This document shows positions 19,344-27,333 of a stretch of 64,000 nucleotides of DNA, in pieces. How positions within the stretch are numbered: the first letter of the stretch is position 1; every line of letters starts with the position of its first letter. The stretch is taken from positions 62,001-126,000 of the forward strand of contig NZ_CP054056.1 of the NCBI RefSeq assembly GCF_013283855.1, given 5' to 3'. Made by a program: the position numbers and the translations under genes. The stretch comes from Aquiluna borgnonia. Its GTDB lineage: Bacteria > Actinomycetota > Actinomycetes > Actinomycetales > Microbacteriaceae. The notes under the pieces were generated by a model that saw only the letters and a program-made list of their open reading frames with translations, ran no database searches and had not been told where the DNA came from.

Positions 19344-19796
19344 CTAAAAACCCAGTTCGACCCGGCTCTGCGAGAACTCGGTAGCGGTTCCGGTGAAGGT
19401 AAAAATCAGTGAGTTTCTGCCCTTGGGTTTGAGCTCTAACCAAATCTTCATGCCCTCGCGGAGTTTGTTCTCCGGGCTGTAGATTTTGGCCCAAACCTCT
19501 CGCTTGCCCTCAAGCCTGCCGTGGTTTATCACCTGATAGGTGACGGTGGTTGCGAACTCATTTTCAACCAGGGTTGGCTCGCTGAGAACCTCCAGGCCAT
19601 CGAGCTCTTCGATGCTGCCCCAGGACTGCTGAGGGTAGTAAACGGTCTTGCCAAGTTCGAGCTGTGAGACCTCGCGCCGGTTTGCCTCAAGTTGAAATTG
19701 AAAGCCCAGGGGAATCAGGCTGATTATTGAGAGCACTACTCCAACCAGCATGCTCACTCTTTGCCCCTTGGGGGTGAGTAACCACGGTCTTTTCAT
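19344..19796 (-). CDS. Membrane-anchored hypothetical protein
   Basis: This is a 150-residue protein with a basic N-terminus, one transmembrane helix at about residues 15-32 (MLVGVVLSIISLIPLGF) and a beta-rich outer domain. The domain includes TYQVINHGRLEGKREVWAKI and ends in a strand-forming ELGF. It looks like a small DUF4352/telokin-like sandwich, but I do not recognise the family. It is first in an operon with the nitroreductase and P450. Confidence 0.75.
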   Translation of the reverse strand: MKRPWLLTPKGQRVSMLVGVVLSIISLIPLGFQFQLEANRREVSQLELGKTVYYPQQSWGSIEELDGLEVLSEPTLVENEFATTVTYQVINHGRLEGKREVWAKIYSPENKLREGMKIWLELKPKGRNSLIFTFTGTATEFSQSRVELGF

Positions 19797-19962
19797 GCTG
19801 CCTCTGCTCTATCGGATAAACGCTAGTGCTTGAGCCACGCAAGTGTTCCCAGGCGGTAAAATATTCTTTCACCCTACAAACAGTGGTCGTGAATTCCGCC
19901 AGAGGAGCTCACCTCAGCCGGAATAGCTTTCGTAACTGATTAGAACCAGAGGGTAATCTCAA

Positions 19963-20853
19963 GTGATCAAAATCCACTCCGATGTTCAAGATGCCTTGAA
20001 CAGCAACCGTCCCGTTGTAGCGCTGGAATCCACCATCATCTCCCACGGACTGCCAAGGCCTCGAAACCACGAGGCAGCGCTTGAATTCGAGCAGATTCTG
20101 AGGGACAAGGGCGTGGTTCCGGCAACCATTGCCGTGATCAACGGCGTTCCAAACATTGGTTTGGACGAAGCCGCCCTGGATGTAATTGCAAACCAAGACA
20201 TAGCCAAGGCGTCGGTCCGCGATTTGCCCATTCTCGCTGCCAAGGGTCTTTCCGGGGCAACCACGGTTGCCGCCACAGCATTTTTGGCTGCCAAGGCCGG
20301 GATTCGAGTCTTCGCCACCGGCGGACTGGGCGGTGTGCACCGCGGAGCAAATGAAACCTTTGACGAGTCGGCAGACTTGACCATCGTTTCTCAGGTTCCG
20401 GTGGCAGTGGTTAGCGCCGGAGTAAAGAGCGTGCTAGACATTGCGGCAACGCTGGAGCGCTTGGAAACCTTGAGTGTCCCAGTCATCGGATACAAAACCA
20501 ACATCTTCCCAAGTTTCTGGTTGGAAAAATCAGACTTCACACTCGAGTACCAGGCGGATTCCGCTGAGGAAATTGCCCGAATCATGCAGGCACGCTCAAG
20601 CCAGGGCGGCATCGTGGTTGCTAATCCAGTGCCAACTGAAAAGGCCTGGGAAAAGCAAGAGCATGACCGGGTGCTGGCAACCGCCTTTGCTGCTGCCGAG
20701 GCTGCTGGAGTAAGGGGTAAGGATGTCACGCCGTTCCTACTTCAGTACATCGTCGAAGCCTCGGGCGGCAAGAGCCTCGAGGTGAATCTCGATTTGGCAC
20801 GAAACAACGTTTCGGTGGCTGCCGATATCGCAACCGCGTGGTGCCGACTCTAA
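19963..20853 (+). CDS. psuG: Pseudouridine-5'-phosphate glycosidase
   Basis: PsuG splits pseudouridine 5'-phosphate into uracil and ribose 5-phosphate, breaking a C-C glycosidic bond. It has 296 residues. The family segments VALESTIISHGLP, GVVPATIAVINGVPNIG, KGLSGATTVAAT and FATGGLGGVHRGA are clear. It starts with GTG preceded by an AGAGGG ribosome site. The kinase gene follows with no gap, so the two make a complete pseudouridine salvage route. Uracil phosphoribosyltransferase (upp), which could use the released uracil, is also in this window. Confidence 0.95.
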   Translation: MIKIHSDVQDALNSNRPVVALESTIISHGLPRPRNHEAALEFEQILRDKGVVPATIAVINGVPNIGLDEAALDVIANQDIAKASVRDLPILAAKGLSGATTVAATAFLAAKAGIRVFATGGLGGVHRGANETFDESADLTIVSQVPVAVVSAGVKSVLDIAATLERLETLSVPVIGYKTNIFPSFWLEKSDFTLEYQADSAEEIARIMQARSSQGGIVVANPVPTEKAWEKQEHDRVLATAFAAAEAAGVRGKDVTPFLLQYIVEASGGKSLEVNLDLARNNVSVAADIATAWCRL

Positions 20854-21720
20854 ATGCCAAAGGTGCTGGTCATTGGCGATGTGATTGATGACATTTTGGT
20901 TCGCCCGGTTGGGCTGATTCGAAATGACACCGACACCACAAGTGAGATAACCAGTGCTCCCGGGGGTTCGGGGGCTAACTTTGCCTGCTGGCTTGCAAGC
21001 CTGGGTGTTGAGACTCACTTCGTTGGCAGGGTTGGGCAAGCGGATCTGGAGCGGCACTCTGAATCTCTCGCTGCCTTTGGTGTGATCCCTCACCTGCAAT
21101 CGGATTCGATTCACCAAACCGGCAAGATTGTGGTTTTGGTCGAGGGTCAAACCAGGTCGTTTCTAACCGATCGCGGAGCCAATAAATACCTTGACCTAAA
21201 CCAAATTGACCTTGAGTGGTTTGGTGATGCGCTTTACATTTCCGGTTATTCCGTTTTGGATCAGGCGGCCAAAGATCTCAAGAGTCTGTTTGAGAGAGCA
21301 AGGCCTGGGCTGGTGGTTTGTGACCCGGGATCCGCCGGCTACATTGCCGACCACTCGGTACTGGAATTTCTAAACAGACTCGAAGGCGTGGACCTTGTAA
21401 CGCCCTCGCTGGAAGAGGGCAGAATTCTCACGGCCGAGTCAGCACCATCGGTCATCGCGGGTTTGCTGGCAAGGAGATTCCCGATGGTCGCTTTGACTCT
21501 TGGTTCAGTTGGTGTTCAGCTGTCGCAAGGTGAGGAGACCGAATTGGTCGAGGCGATCCCAGCAGACATAGTTGACGCCACTGGCGCAGGCGACGCCTTT
21601 GCGGCGAAGTTGTTGGAGCAGATTCTTGGAGGCAACAGCCTGAGCACATCCGCCCAAGCAGCTGTTAGGTTTGCCGCCAAAGCGGTCACGGTTGTTGGCG
21701 GTAGGCCAACCTCTAACTAG
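20854..21720 (+). CDS. psuK: PfkB-family pseudouridine kinase
   Basis: This 288-residue PfkB sugar kinase has the N-terminal GG-type segment APGGSGANFACWLASLG and the catalytic signature DATGAGDAFAAKLL near residue 240, whose second Asp is the base. Its ATG directly follows the psuG stop, so its likely substrate is pseudouridine. A general ribokinase role cannot be excluded from sequence alone. Its TAG stop is in a CTAG (21717-21720) shared with the convergent deoC stop. Confidence 0.88.
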   Translation: MPKVLVIGDVIDDILVRPVGLIRNDTDTTSEITSAPGGSGANFACWLASLGVETHFVGRVGQADLERHSESLAAFGVIPHLQSDSIHQTGKIVVLVEGQTRSFLTDRGANKYLDLNQIDLEWFGDALYISGYSVLDQAAKDLKSLFERARPGLVVCDPGSAGYIADHSVLEFLNRLEGVDLVTPSLEEGRILTAESAPSVIAGLLARRFPMVALTLGSVGVQLSQGEETELVEAIPADIVDATGAGDAFAAKLLEQILGGNSLSTSAQAAVRFAAKAVTVVGGRPTSN

Positions 21721-22397
21721 TTTGACTTAGCGTCAAACTCCTGCAGGATGGCCGCGGTTCCAGAGGCACCAACCCTGGTGGCGCCAGCCTCAACCATGTC
21801 GATTAGCTGATCCAAAGTCCTGATGCCGCCCGAAGCTTTGACCCCGAGCTCTGGGACGGTTGTGGCCATGAGCTTGACGATCTCAGGGGTGGCTCCGCCG
21901 GAGGCAAACCCGGTGGAGGTCTTCACGTAGTGAGCACCGGCTGCCCTGGACAATTCGCAAGCTCTGACAATTTGGTCATGCGTGAGCTCTGAAGTCTCCA
22001 GGATCACCTTCACCAGCGCGCCCTGGGCAGCTTCCACAACGGCGGCTATGTCGCCTTGAACCTGAGCATCGAGACCTTCGATCAGGTGACCGTAGTGGAT
22101 GACCATGTCGATTTCGGTGGCCCCTTGAGCCACGGCAAGTTTGGTCTCAAAAGCCTTTACGGCAGTCTCATTGGTTCCGTGTGGGAACCCCACCACAGTT
22201 GCCAGCCCCAGTGCGGAATCGCCCAGGAGCTGCTTGGCGAGGGTCAGGTCTGAGGGCCTAAAGCAAACTGCCGCCACGTTGGCCTCCAAGGCAACTTCTA
22301 CCGCCTTTTCAATATCCTTTGCGGAGGCCGCGGGTTTTAGCACGGTGTGGTCGATGTAGCTTGCGATTTGTTCGCGGGAAAAGCCTCGGTAGGTCAT
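21717..22397 (-). CDS. deoC: Deoxyribose-phosphate aldolase
   Basis: DeoC cleaves 2-deoxyribose 5-phosphate into glyceraldehyde 3-phosphate and acetaldehyde. It has 226 residues. The Schiff-base Lys159 is in HYVKTSTGF. The segment usually written DMVIN-x-G appears as EIDMVIHYG, with His in place of Asn. The ATG 22397 lies 6 bp after TAGACT (22404-22409), whose TAG is also the stop codon of the upstream SDR gene. Together with psuGK it fits recycling of nucleosides. Confidence 0.94.
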   Translation of the reverse strand: MTYRGFSREQIASYIDHTVLKPAASAKDIEKAVEVALEANVAAVCFRPSDLTLAKQLLGDSALGLATVVGFPHGTNETAVKAFETKLAVAQGATEIDMVIHYGHLIEGLDAQVQGDIAAVVEAAQGALVKVILETSELTHDQIVRACELSRAAGAHYVKTSTGFASGGATPEIVKLMATTVPELGVKASGGIRTLDQLIDMVEAGATRVGASGTAAILQEFDAKSN

Positions 22398-22406
22398 GAG
22401 CTAAGT

Positions 22407-23282
22407 CTAGAAGCTGGGCTTGGGGGTGGAATCCGGCAGAAACCTTATTCCCGTGAGATCCTCACTGGTTTTCCACAGCGCCGCAGAGATTTGTAAGTTT
22501 CTACTGCGTCGAGACCCTCGGATGTTTTTTGGGTCGCCCCAGAGTTCAAATTTGGGACCGATGAAATCTCCAGATTTCAGATTCGCATCCACCGCCGCCA
22601 GGATTTGGGACCTAGCACCGGTCTGAGCATCTTGCGCCATGGGATCAAGTGGGTGGGGGAAGTTTGCCTGCAGACCGGTTCTGGCCCAGCCGGGGTGAGC
22701 AGCTATGGACTTCACCTTTGAGCCGGTGAGCCTAGCCCGCAGATCTAGTTCCCTGGCGAAATACAGGCAAGCGAGCTTGCTGTCCGCGTAGCGCTGCCAA
22801 CGGTTGTAGCTGGCAGGGTTAGAGCCTCGGATTTCTTCGATGCTGGCGGTATTGATTTTGCCTTTTCGGTGCACCACCGAGCTCAGAGAAATCACCCTTG
22901 GGTCTCTAGCCTCATTGAGCCTTCCCCAGAGCAGGGCGGTGAGCAGGAAGTGCCCGATGTGGTTGGTGGCCATCTGGGATTCGATGCCCTCGATGGAAAG
23001 CGAAAAATCTGGTCCCATCAGCCCGGCGTTATTCATGAGAACATCCACTGGTTGATTCACGTGGTTGGCAAATTCACGCACGGTGTCAAGGTTTGAGATG
23101 TCTAGCACCACCTCGCGAATTTGCAGGTTGGGGTATTGCGACCTCAGCGAATCCGACACGTTTATAAGGCGCTGCGCCCCGCGGGCAATCAGAGTCAGGT
23201 CATAGCCCTTCTCAGCCAGAGCGTTGGCCGAGGCCAAACCAAGGCCAGAGCTGGCACCGGTAATGATTGCGTGGGGATTCAC
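22407..23282 (-). CDS. Short-chain dehydrogenase/reductase
   Basis: This 291-residue classical-type SDR (retinol-dehydrogenase-like) has the NAD(P)-binding TGASSGLGLASA at residues 8-19, NNAGL near 88 and the catalytic YADSK near 166. The substrate is unknown. It starts with GTG 23282, with TAACTT 6 bp upstream, so it is probably leaderless. It is divergent from the MFS carrier with only about 35 bp between starts. Confidence 0.88.
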   Translation of the reverse strand: MNPHAIITGASSGLGLASANALAEKGYDLTLIARGAQRLINVSDSLRSQYPNLQIREVVLDISNLDTVREFANHVNQPVDVLMNNAGLMGPDFSLSIEGIESQMATNHIGHFLLTALLWGRLNEARDPRVISLSSVVHRKGKINTASIEEIRGSNPASYNRWQRYADSKLACLYFARELDLRARLTGSKVKSIAAHPGWARTGLQANFPHPLDPMAQDAQTGARSQILAAVDANLKSGDFIGPKFELWGDPKNIRGSRRSRNLQISAALWKTSEDLTGIRFLPDSTPKPSF

Positions 23283-23317
23283 ACCAAGAAGTTACCTCAA
23301 AAGGTCTGGATAAACTA

Positions 23318-24556
23318 ATGGAATACCGCTCGAAGCAGGCTAATTTGAAGCTCCCCACGTCCTTGATGCTCAAATTAGGCATACCCCAGATCATCGGTTG
23401 GGGCTCGGGGTTCTACCTACCTGCGATTTTGGCTGTCCCTATTTCCGCTTCCCTCGGCATAAGCCAGGACATCTTCTTCTGGGCATTCACGCTCTCGCTT
23501 TTGGTTGCAGGCCTGGTTGGACCGAGGGTCGGCAGGGCCATAGATCGATTCGGTGGTCGAAGAGTTATGCCGATTGGCAATATCGTCTTTGCCGCTGGTT
23601 TGAGTCTGATGGCAATGTCCTCTGAGGTTTGGATGCTGTTTGCCGCCTGGATGATTACCGGACTCGGAGCCTCGGTTGGAAACTACGACGCAGCTTTCGC
23701 GACCGCCGTTCGGCACCTCGGGCAAAAAGCCAATCCGGTAATTGCTGGAATTACTCTGTTTTCTGGCTTTGCATCCAGCATCTCTTGGCCACTCACCAGT
23801 TATCTGCTGGCTGAATTTAGCTGGCAGAGTGCAGTTTGGTTCTGGGCCGCCATGCACATTTTTGTTGCCATGCCGATTCACCTTTCGCTTCCGAGGGTTG
23901 AAACCCGTGAGGTTCCCGCGGTCACCGGGCCAATCAAAAAAGTTATGCGGCGCAGGTTCAAGCTCGATCCGCTCACCTTGGTATTTGCCCTGATTTTTGC
24001 CCTGGAGGGCTTCATCGTGACGGGTATCAACACCACGCTTCCGGTTTTGGTTGGGGGATTGGGCGCGGACACCAACTTGGTGCTGTTGGCCTCGGTGGTG
24101 TTGGGCCCAGCTCAGGTGCTGTCTCGGGTTCTGCTGATGCTGGTTGGAAAGTACTTGGGACCGATGCAGATAGCCGGGATATCAATAGTCGCTCACCCGC
24201 TGGGCGTCGCTCTCCTGATGATTTTTGGTGAGGGTGCAATTTTGTGGTTTGTAATACTTCAGGGAGTTGGAGTTGGCCTGAACCCGTATGTTCGAGGATC
24301 ACTGCCGCTTCTATTCTTTGGTTCCGATCGCTACGGCCAGCGCCAGGGCTACATCATGATGCCATCCAAGATTGTTTCGGCGCTCAGCCCGACGCTGATC
24401 ACCGCCATGCTCATTGTCAGCGCTCAGCTGGCTGTGACGGTCAGCATGGCGGTTGGTGCCATGGCCCTGGTACTACTGGTTCTGCTCAGCACGCTGCATC
24501 GCAGGCGGAGTGCGGTTGACCCGCAGTTCAGCGCCGCATCAGGTCTTGAGAATTAG
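23318..24556 (+). CDS. MFS transporter
   Basis: This is a major facilitator permease with about 12 transmembrane helices. The frame is open from 23267, but ATG 23318 (MEYRSKQANLK) gives a sensible cytoplasmic N-terminus and a 412-residue protein. The motif between helices 2 and 3 is GPRVGRAIDRFGGRRVM, the MFS signature. The substrate cannot be told. A monocarboxylate or oxalate/formate-type carrier is one possibility. Its end overlaps the convergent hydrolase by 29 bp. Confidence 0.85.
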   Translation: MEYRSKQANLKLPTSLMLKLGIPQIIGWGSGFYLPAILAVPISASLGISQDIFFWAFTLSLLVAGLVGPRVGRAIDRFGGRRVMPIGNIVFAAGLSLMAMSSEVWMLFAAWMITGLGASVGNYDAAFATAVRHLGQKANPVIAGITLFSGFASSISWPLTSYLLAEFSWQSAVWFWAAMHIFVAMPIHLSLPRVETREVPAVTGPIKKVMRRRFKLDPLTLVFALIFALEGFIVTGINTTLPVLVGGLGADTNLVLLASVVLGPAQVLSRVLLMLVGKYLGPMQIAGISIVAHPLGVALLMIFGEGAILWFVILQGVGVGLNPYVRGSLPLLFFGSDRYGQRQGYIMMPSKIVSALSPTLITAMLIVSAQLAVTVSMAVGAMALVLLVLLSTLHRRRSAVDPQFSAASGLEN

Positions 24557-25124
24557 CACTTTCAACCCAGGCCTCTAAACCGCTCCAGCGTCCCCAGCCA
24601 TCATCGAGGGAAAAGTGGCCCGCGCCGGGGAACAGCGTGGACTGGATATTGAGGCCCCGGTAAAAATCAATGCCGTTGGGCTGCCAGCGATCTTGGTCGC
24701 TTGCAACTGCCGATACATCACTGCCCCATTGAAGAACTGCCTCAGCAAGCCCGGGGACTGAGAAGTTCATGGGTTCCCCCTCGATTCCGGAGGCATCAGA
24801 GGTCATCACCGGATCTGGAATTGCCACCAGTAAAACTCGATCAAAGGGCCTATTGAAGAGGTTGGTCATCGCACCGTGGAGCCAATTGATGGTCCCGAGC
24901 GAGTGGGCGATTGCAATCTTTTCTCCTCCGTCAACCTCATCCATCATGTTGGCCTCCTGACGAAGAAGCTCTTGCCAGTCATTGGGGTTTGGGGTGTCGG
25001 GGTTGGGAAACTGCGGATACCAAACCTGGTGGCCCTGGGTTCTGAGTGCAGCGGCAGTAATTCTGAGCCAGTGACCCTCTGGCCGCTTGTTGGTCCAACC
25101 GTGTAGCAGAAGTACTTTCTTCAC
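24528..25124 (-). CDS. RBBP9/YdeN-family serine hydrolase
   Basis: This 198-residue alpha/beta hydrolase starts with VLLLHGW, has the nucleophile elbow AHSLG near residue 95, and a late GAGHFS holding the catalytic His. WYPQFPNPDTPN near residue 36 is typical of the RBBP9/YdeN family, small cytosolic hydrolases with poorly known substrates. It converges on the MFS gene. Confidence 0.88.
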   Translation of the reverse strand: MKKVLLLHGWTNKRPEGHWLRITAAALRTQGHQVWYPQFPNPDTPNPNDWQELLRQEANMMDEVDGGEKIAIAHSLGTINWLHGAMTNLFNRPFDRVLLVAIPDPVMTSDASGIEGEPMNFSVPGLAEAVLQWGSDVSAVASDQDRWQPNGIDFYRGLNIQSTLFPGAGHFSLDDGWGRWSGLEAWVESANSQDLMRR

Positions 25125-25170
25125 GGTAAAAGGTTAGGTGAAGTTATCCACAGTCTTCAATCGGCACTTA

Positions 25171-25203
25171 CTTAGCTAGCCTTAGCTAAGTTACAATTCA
25201 CTC
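25171..25203 (+). promoter_or_regulatory. Promoter and repeat operator of the third TA locus
   Basis: Two imperfect 10-bp copies, CTTAGCTAGC and CTTAGCTAAG (25171-25180, 25181-25190), stand side by side. The second is a perfect palindrome. Directly after comes the -10 box TACAAT (25192-25197), 6 bp before the antitoxin ATG. The repeats therefore cover the -35 to -10 spacer, the usual place for autorepression by an antitoxin. Confidence 0.65.
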
Positions 25204-25500
25204 ATGACCTACGTTTTCAATATGCACGAGGCCAAAAGCAAGCTCTCCAGGTTGATCGAACTTATGGAGAGCGGTGAAGAGGTGATTTTGGCTCGCGACG
25301 GCGTTCGGGTTGCACGGCTGACCCCCGAGACAAAAACACCAAGGCCCAAACTTGGAGAATTTATCCCCATAATTCCTGAGCTAACCGGCAGCGAGAACCT
25401 CTCGCGGCCTGGAGTGGGCTGGGAGGAAAACCTTTCCCGCAAGAATCAGATGCTTTTGGAGCTTCTGGCCAAGGAGAGTAATGAGCAGCCTGCTGCTTGA
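25204..25500 (+). CDS. Phd/YefM-type antitoxin
   Basis: This 98-residue antitoxin has the Phd/YefM pattern HEAKSKLSRLIELMESGEE followed by VILARDGVRVARLTP. The C-terminal half is flexible and charged and should wrap the toxin. Its gene overlaps the toxin start by 20 bp. The promoter and operator immediately upstream suggest autoregulation. It is only loosely similar to the antitoxin at 4174. Confidence 0.88.
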   Translation: MTYVFNMHEAKSKLSRLIELMESGEEVILARDGVRVARLTPETKTPRPKLGEFIPIIPELTGSENLSRPGVGWEENLSRKNQMLLELLAKESNEQPAA

Positions 25501-25858
25501 CTCAAACGCCCTGATCGCATACTTGGCCAACTCGCGAAAGATCGGGCCAAAGACCAGGGCCCTTCTGGATCGAAGTGAGCTGCACTTTTCCTCACTCAGC
25601 TTGGCTGAGCTTAGGTTGAAAGAAGCCCGAATCATTGGTTTTCGACTTGGTTTCGGAGCGAAGACTCTTGTGAAACTGGGTTTCAGGGAGATTCCCTTTA
25701 CGGCAGCAGATTTAGAAGGACTTGTGCAGTTGCCAACCAGGGACCCCTTTTACATTCTGCTGTTTGCTCAGGCCAAAAACCGAGGGCTAACCTTCGTCAC
25801 GGCAGATCTAGAAATTGTTGAGGCTGGACTCAGCAATGTGATTGATTTGACCAGCTAG
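25481..25858 (+). CDS. vapC: VapC-family PIN-domain toxin
   Basis: This 125-residue PIN RNase has acidic residues at LLLDSNALIAYL (Asp7), SLAELRLKEA, TRDPFYILLFAQA and FVTADLEIV. It has a good AAGGAGAG ribosome site before ATG 25481. The shared stretches with the toxin at 4434 (IGPKTR; F-x-x-G-x-x-T-L-x-K-x-G-F-x-E-I/L-P-x-T-A-A) show they are paralogues. Its TAG stop lies in a CTAG shared with the gabD stop. Confidence 0.9.
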   Translation: MSSLLLDSNALIAYLANSRKIGPKTRALLDRSELHFSSLSLAELRLKEARIIGFRLGFGAKTLVKLGFREIPFTAADLEGLVQLPTRDPFYILLFAQAKNRGLTFVTADLEIVEAGLSNVIDLTS

Positions 25859-27333
25859 GAAGCCATGGGGTCGGCAATGCCGACGTAAACGGTCTCCAGG
25901 TACTCTTCGATTCCCTCGAGGGAACCCTCGCGGCCTAAACCGGATTGCTTTACGCCACCAAACGGTCCGGCCGGATTGGAGACCAAGCCGGTGTTCAGTC
26001 CAAACATTCCGGTTTCTAGGCGCTCGGCCAACCTCAGTCCACGGTTGAGGTCCTTGGTGAAGGCGTAGGCAACTAGACCATATTCGGTGTTGTTTGCCAT
26101 CTGAACCGCCTGGTCCTCGGTGCTGAAGGTGCAGATGGGAGCGACCGGTCCAAAAATCTCATTCTGCAAAATTTCACAGCTCTCGGGCACTGAGACCAGC
26201 ACGGTTGGTGGATAAAAGAATCCTTCACCCTCGGGGATTGCACCACCGGTCAGTAGCTTCGCACCCCGGTCAGTGGCGTCTCTAACTAGGGCGTGGATCC
26301 CACTGCGAGACTTTTCATCAATTACCGGACCGATGTTGGTACCCTCACCAACCCCTCGACCCACCTTGAGGTTCGAGAAGCGGGCAGCGAGTTTCTCGGA
26401 GAACTCCCCAGCCACCGACTCGTGGACGATGAAACGGTTTGCTGCGGTGCAGGCCTCTCCCATGTTGCGAAGTTTGGCCAACATCGCGCCCTCCACGGCG
26501 GCATCAACGTCGGCATCCTCAAACACCAGGAACGGTGCGTTGCCGCCAAGCTCCATGGAGACCCTGAGCACCTGCTCTGCAGCGTCGGCAATCAGTCGTT
26601 TGCCAACCGGCGTTGAGCCGGTGAAGGAGAGTTTTCTCAGCCTGGCATCTTTGACTATTGGACCGGTTACCTCCGAGACTCGAGAGGTCTGAATCACGTT
26701 CACGACTCCGTCCGGGACACCTACCTCTTCCAAAACCTTGGCGAACAGCAGAGAGGTCAGCGGAGTCAGCGCAGCTGGTTTCAGAATTGAGGTGCAGCCT
26801 GCGGCGATTGCGGGCCCAATCTTTCGGGTCGCCATAGCAAGCGGGAAGTTCCACGGGGTAATCAACAGGGCTGGTCCAACCGGTTTCTTGAGGACCATTA
26901 GTCGGTTTTTACCATCTGGAGCAGTCTGGTAGCGACCGTTGACGCGAACCGCCTCCTCAGAGAACCAGCGCAGGAATTCGGCTCCGTAGGCAACTTCACC
27001 CTTGGCCTCTAGGAATGGCTTTCCCATCTCGAGGCTCATCAGAATGGCAAAGTCATCCTGCATGGAAATCAATTTTTCGAAGGCCGCTCTCAGCAGCTCG
27101 GCTCTGACTCTGGGTGCGGTCTTCGCCCAGCTGGCCTGGGTCTGATGCGCCGCATCGATTGCCAGCTGACCGTCTTCGTAGGAGGCATCGGAGATGGTCT
27201 TTAGGACTTTTCCGGTTGCCGGATCGTGGACCTCAAAGGTTTTATTGTCGCTGGCATCCCGCCAAACACCGTTTATGTATAGCTGGGTGGGGACTAGGTC
27301 TAGAACTCTTTTTTCATCGGCTGGGGTAATCAA
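25855..27333 (-). CDS. gabD: NAD(P)-dependent succinate-semialdehyde dehydrogenase
   Basis: This aldehyde dehydrogenase should oxidise succinate semialdehyde to succinate. The catalytic Cys is in GEACTAANR, the Glu in MELGGNAPF, and the Rossmann segment is TPWNFPLAMATRK and FTGSTPVGK. The frame extends to 27366, but TTG 27333 has an ideal AAAGGAG ribosome site 6 nt upstream and overlaps the copA stop as TTGA, so I place the start there (492 residues). Being the last gene of a metal-resistance operon is odd for this enzyme. Confidence 0.9.
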   Translation of the reverse strand: MITPADEKRVLDLVPTQLYINGVWRDASDNKTFEVHDPATGKVLKTISDASYEDGQLAIDAAHQTQASWAKTAPRVRAELLRAAFEKLISMQDDFAILMSLEMGKPFLEAKGEVAYGAEFLRWFSEEAVRVNGRYQTAPDGKNRLMVLKKPVGPALLITPWNFPLAMATRKIGPAIAAGCTSILKPAALTPLTSLLFAKVLEEVGVPDGVVNVIQTSRVSEVTGPIVKDARLRKLSFTGSTPVGKRLIADAAEQVLRVSMELGGNAPFLVFEDADVDAAVEGAMLAKLRNMGEACTAANRFIVHESVAGEFSEKLAARFSNLKVGRGVGEGTNIGPVIDEKSRSGIHALVRDATDRGAKLLTGGAIPEGEGFFYPPTVLVSVPESCEILQNEIFGPVAPICTFSTEDQAVQMANNTEYGLVAYAFTKDLNRGLRLAERLETGMFGLNTGLVSNPAGPFGGVKQSGLGREGSLEGIEEYLETVYVGIADPMAS

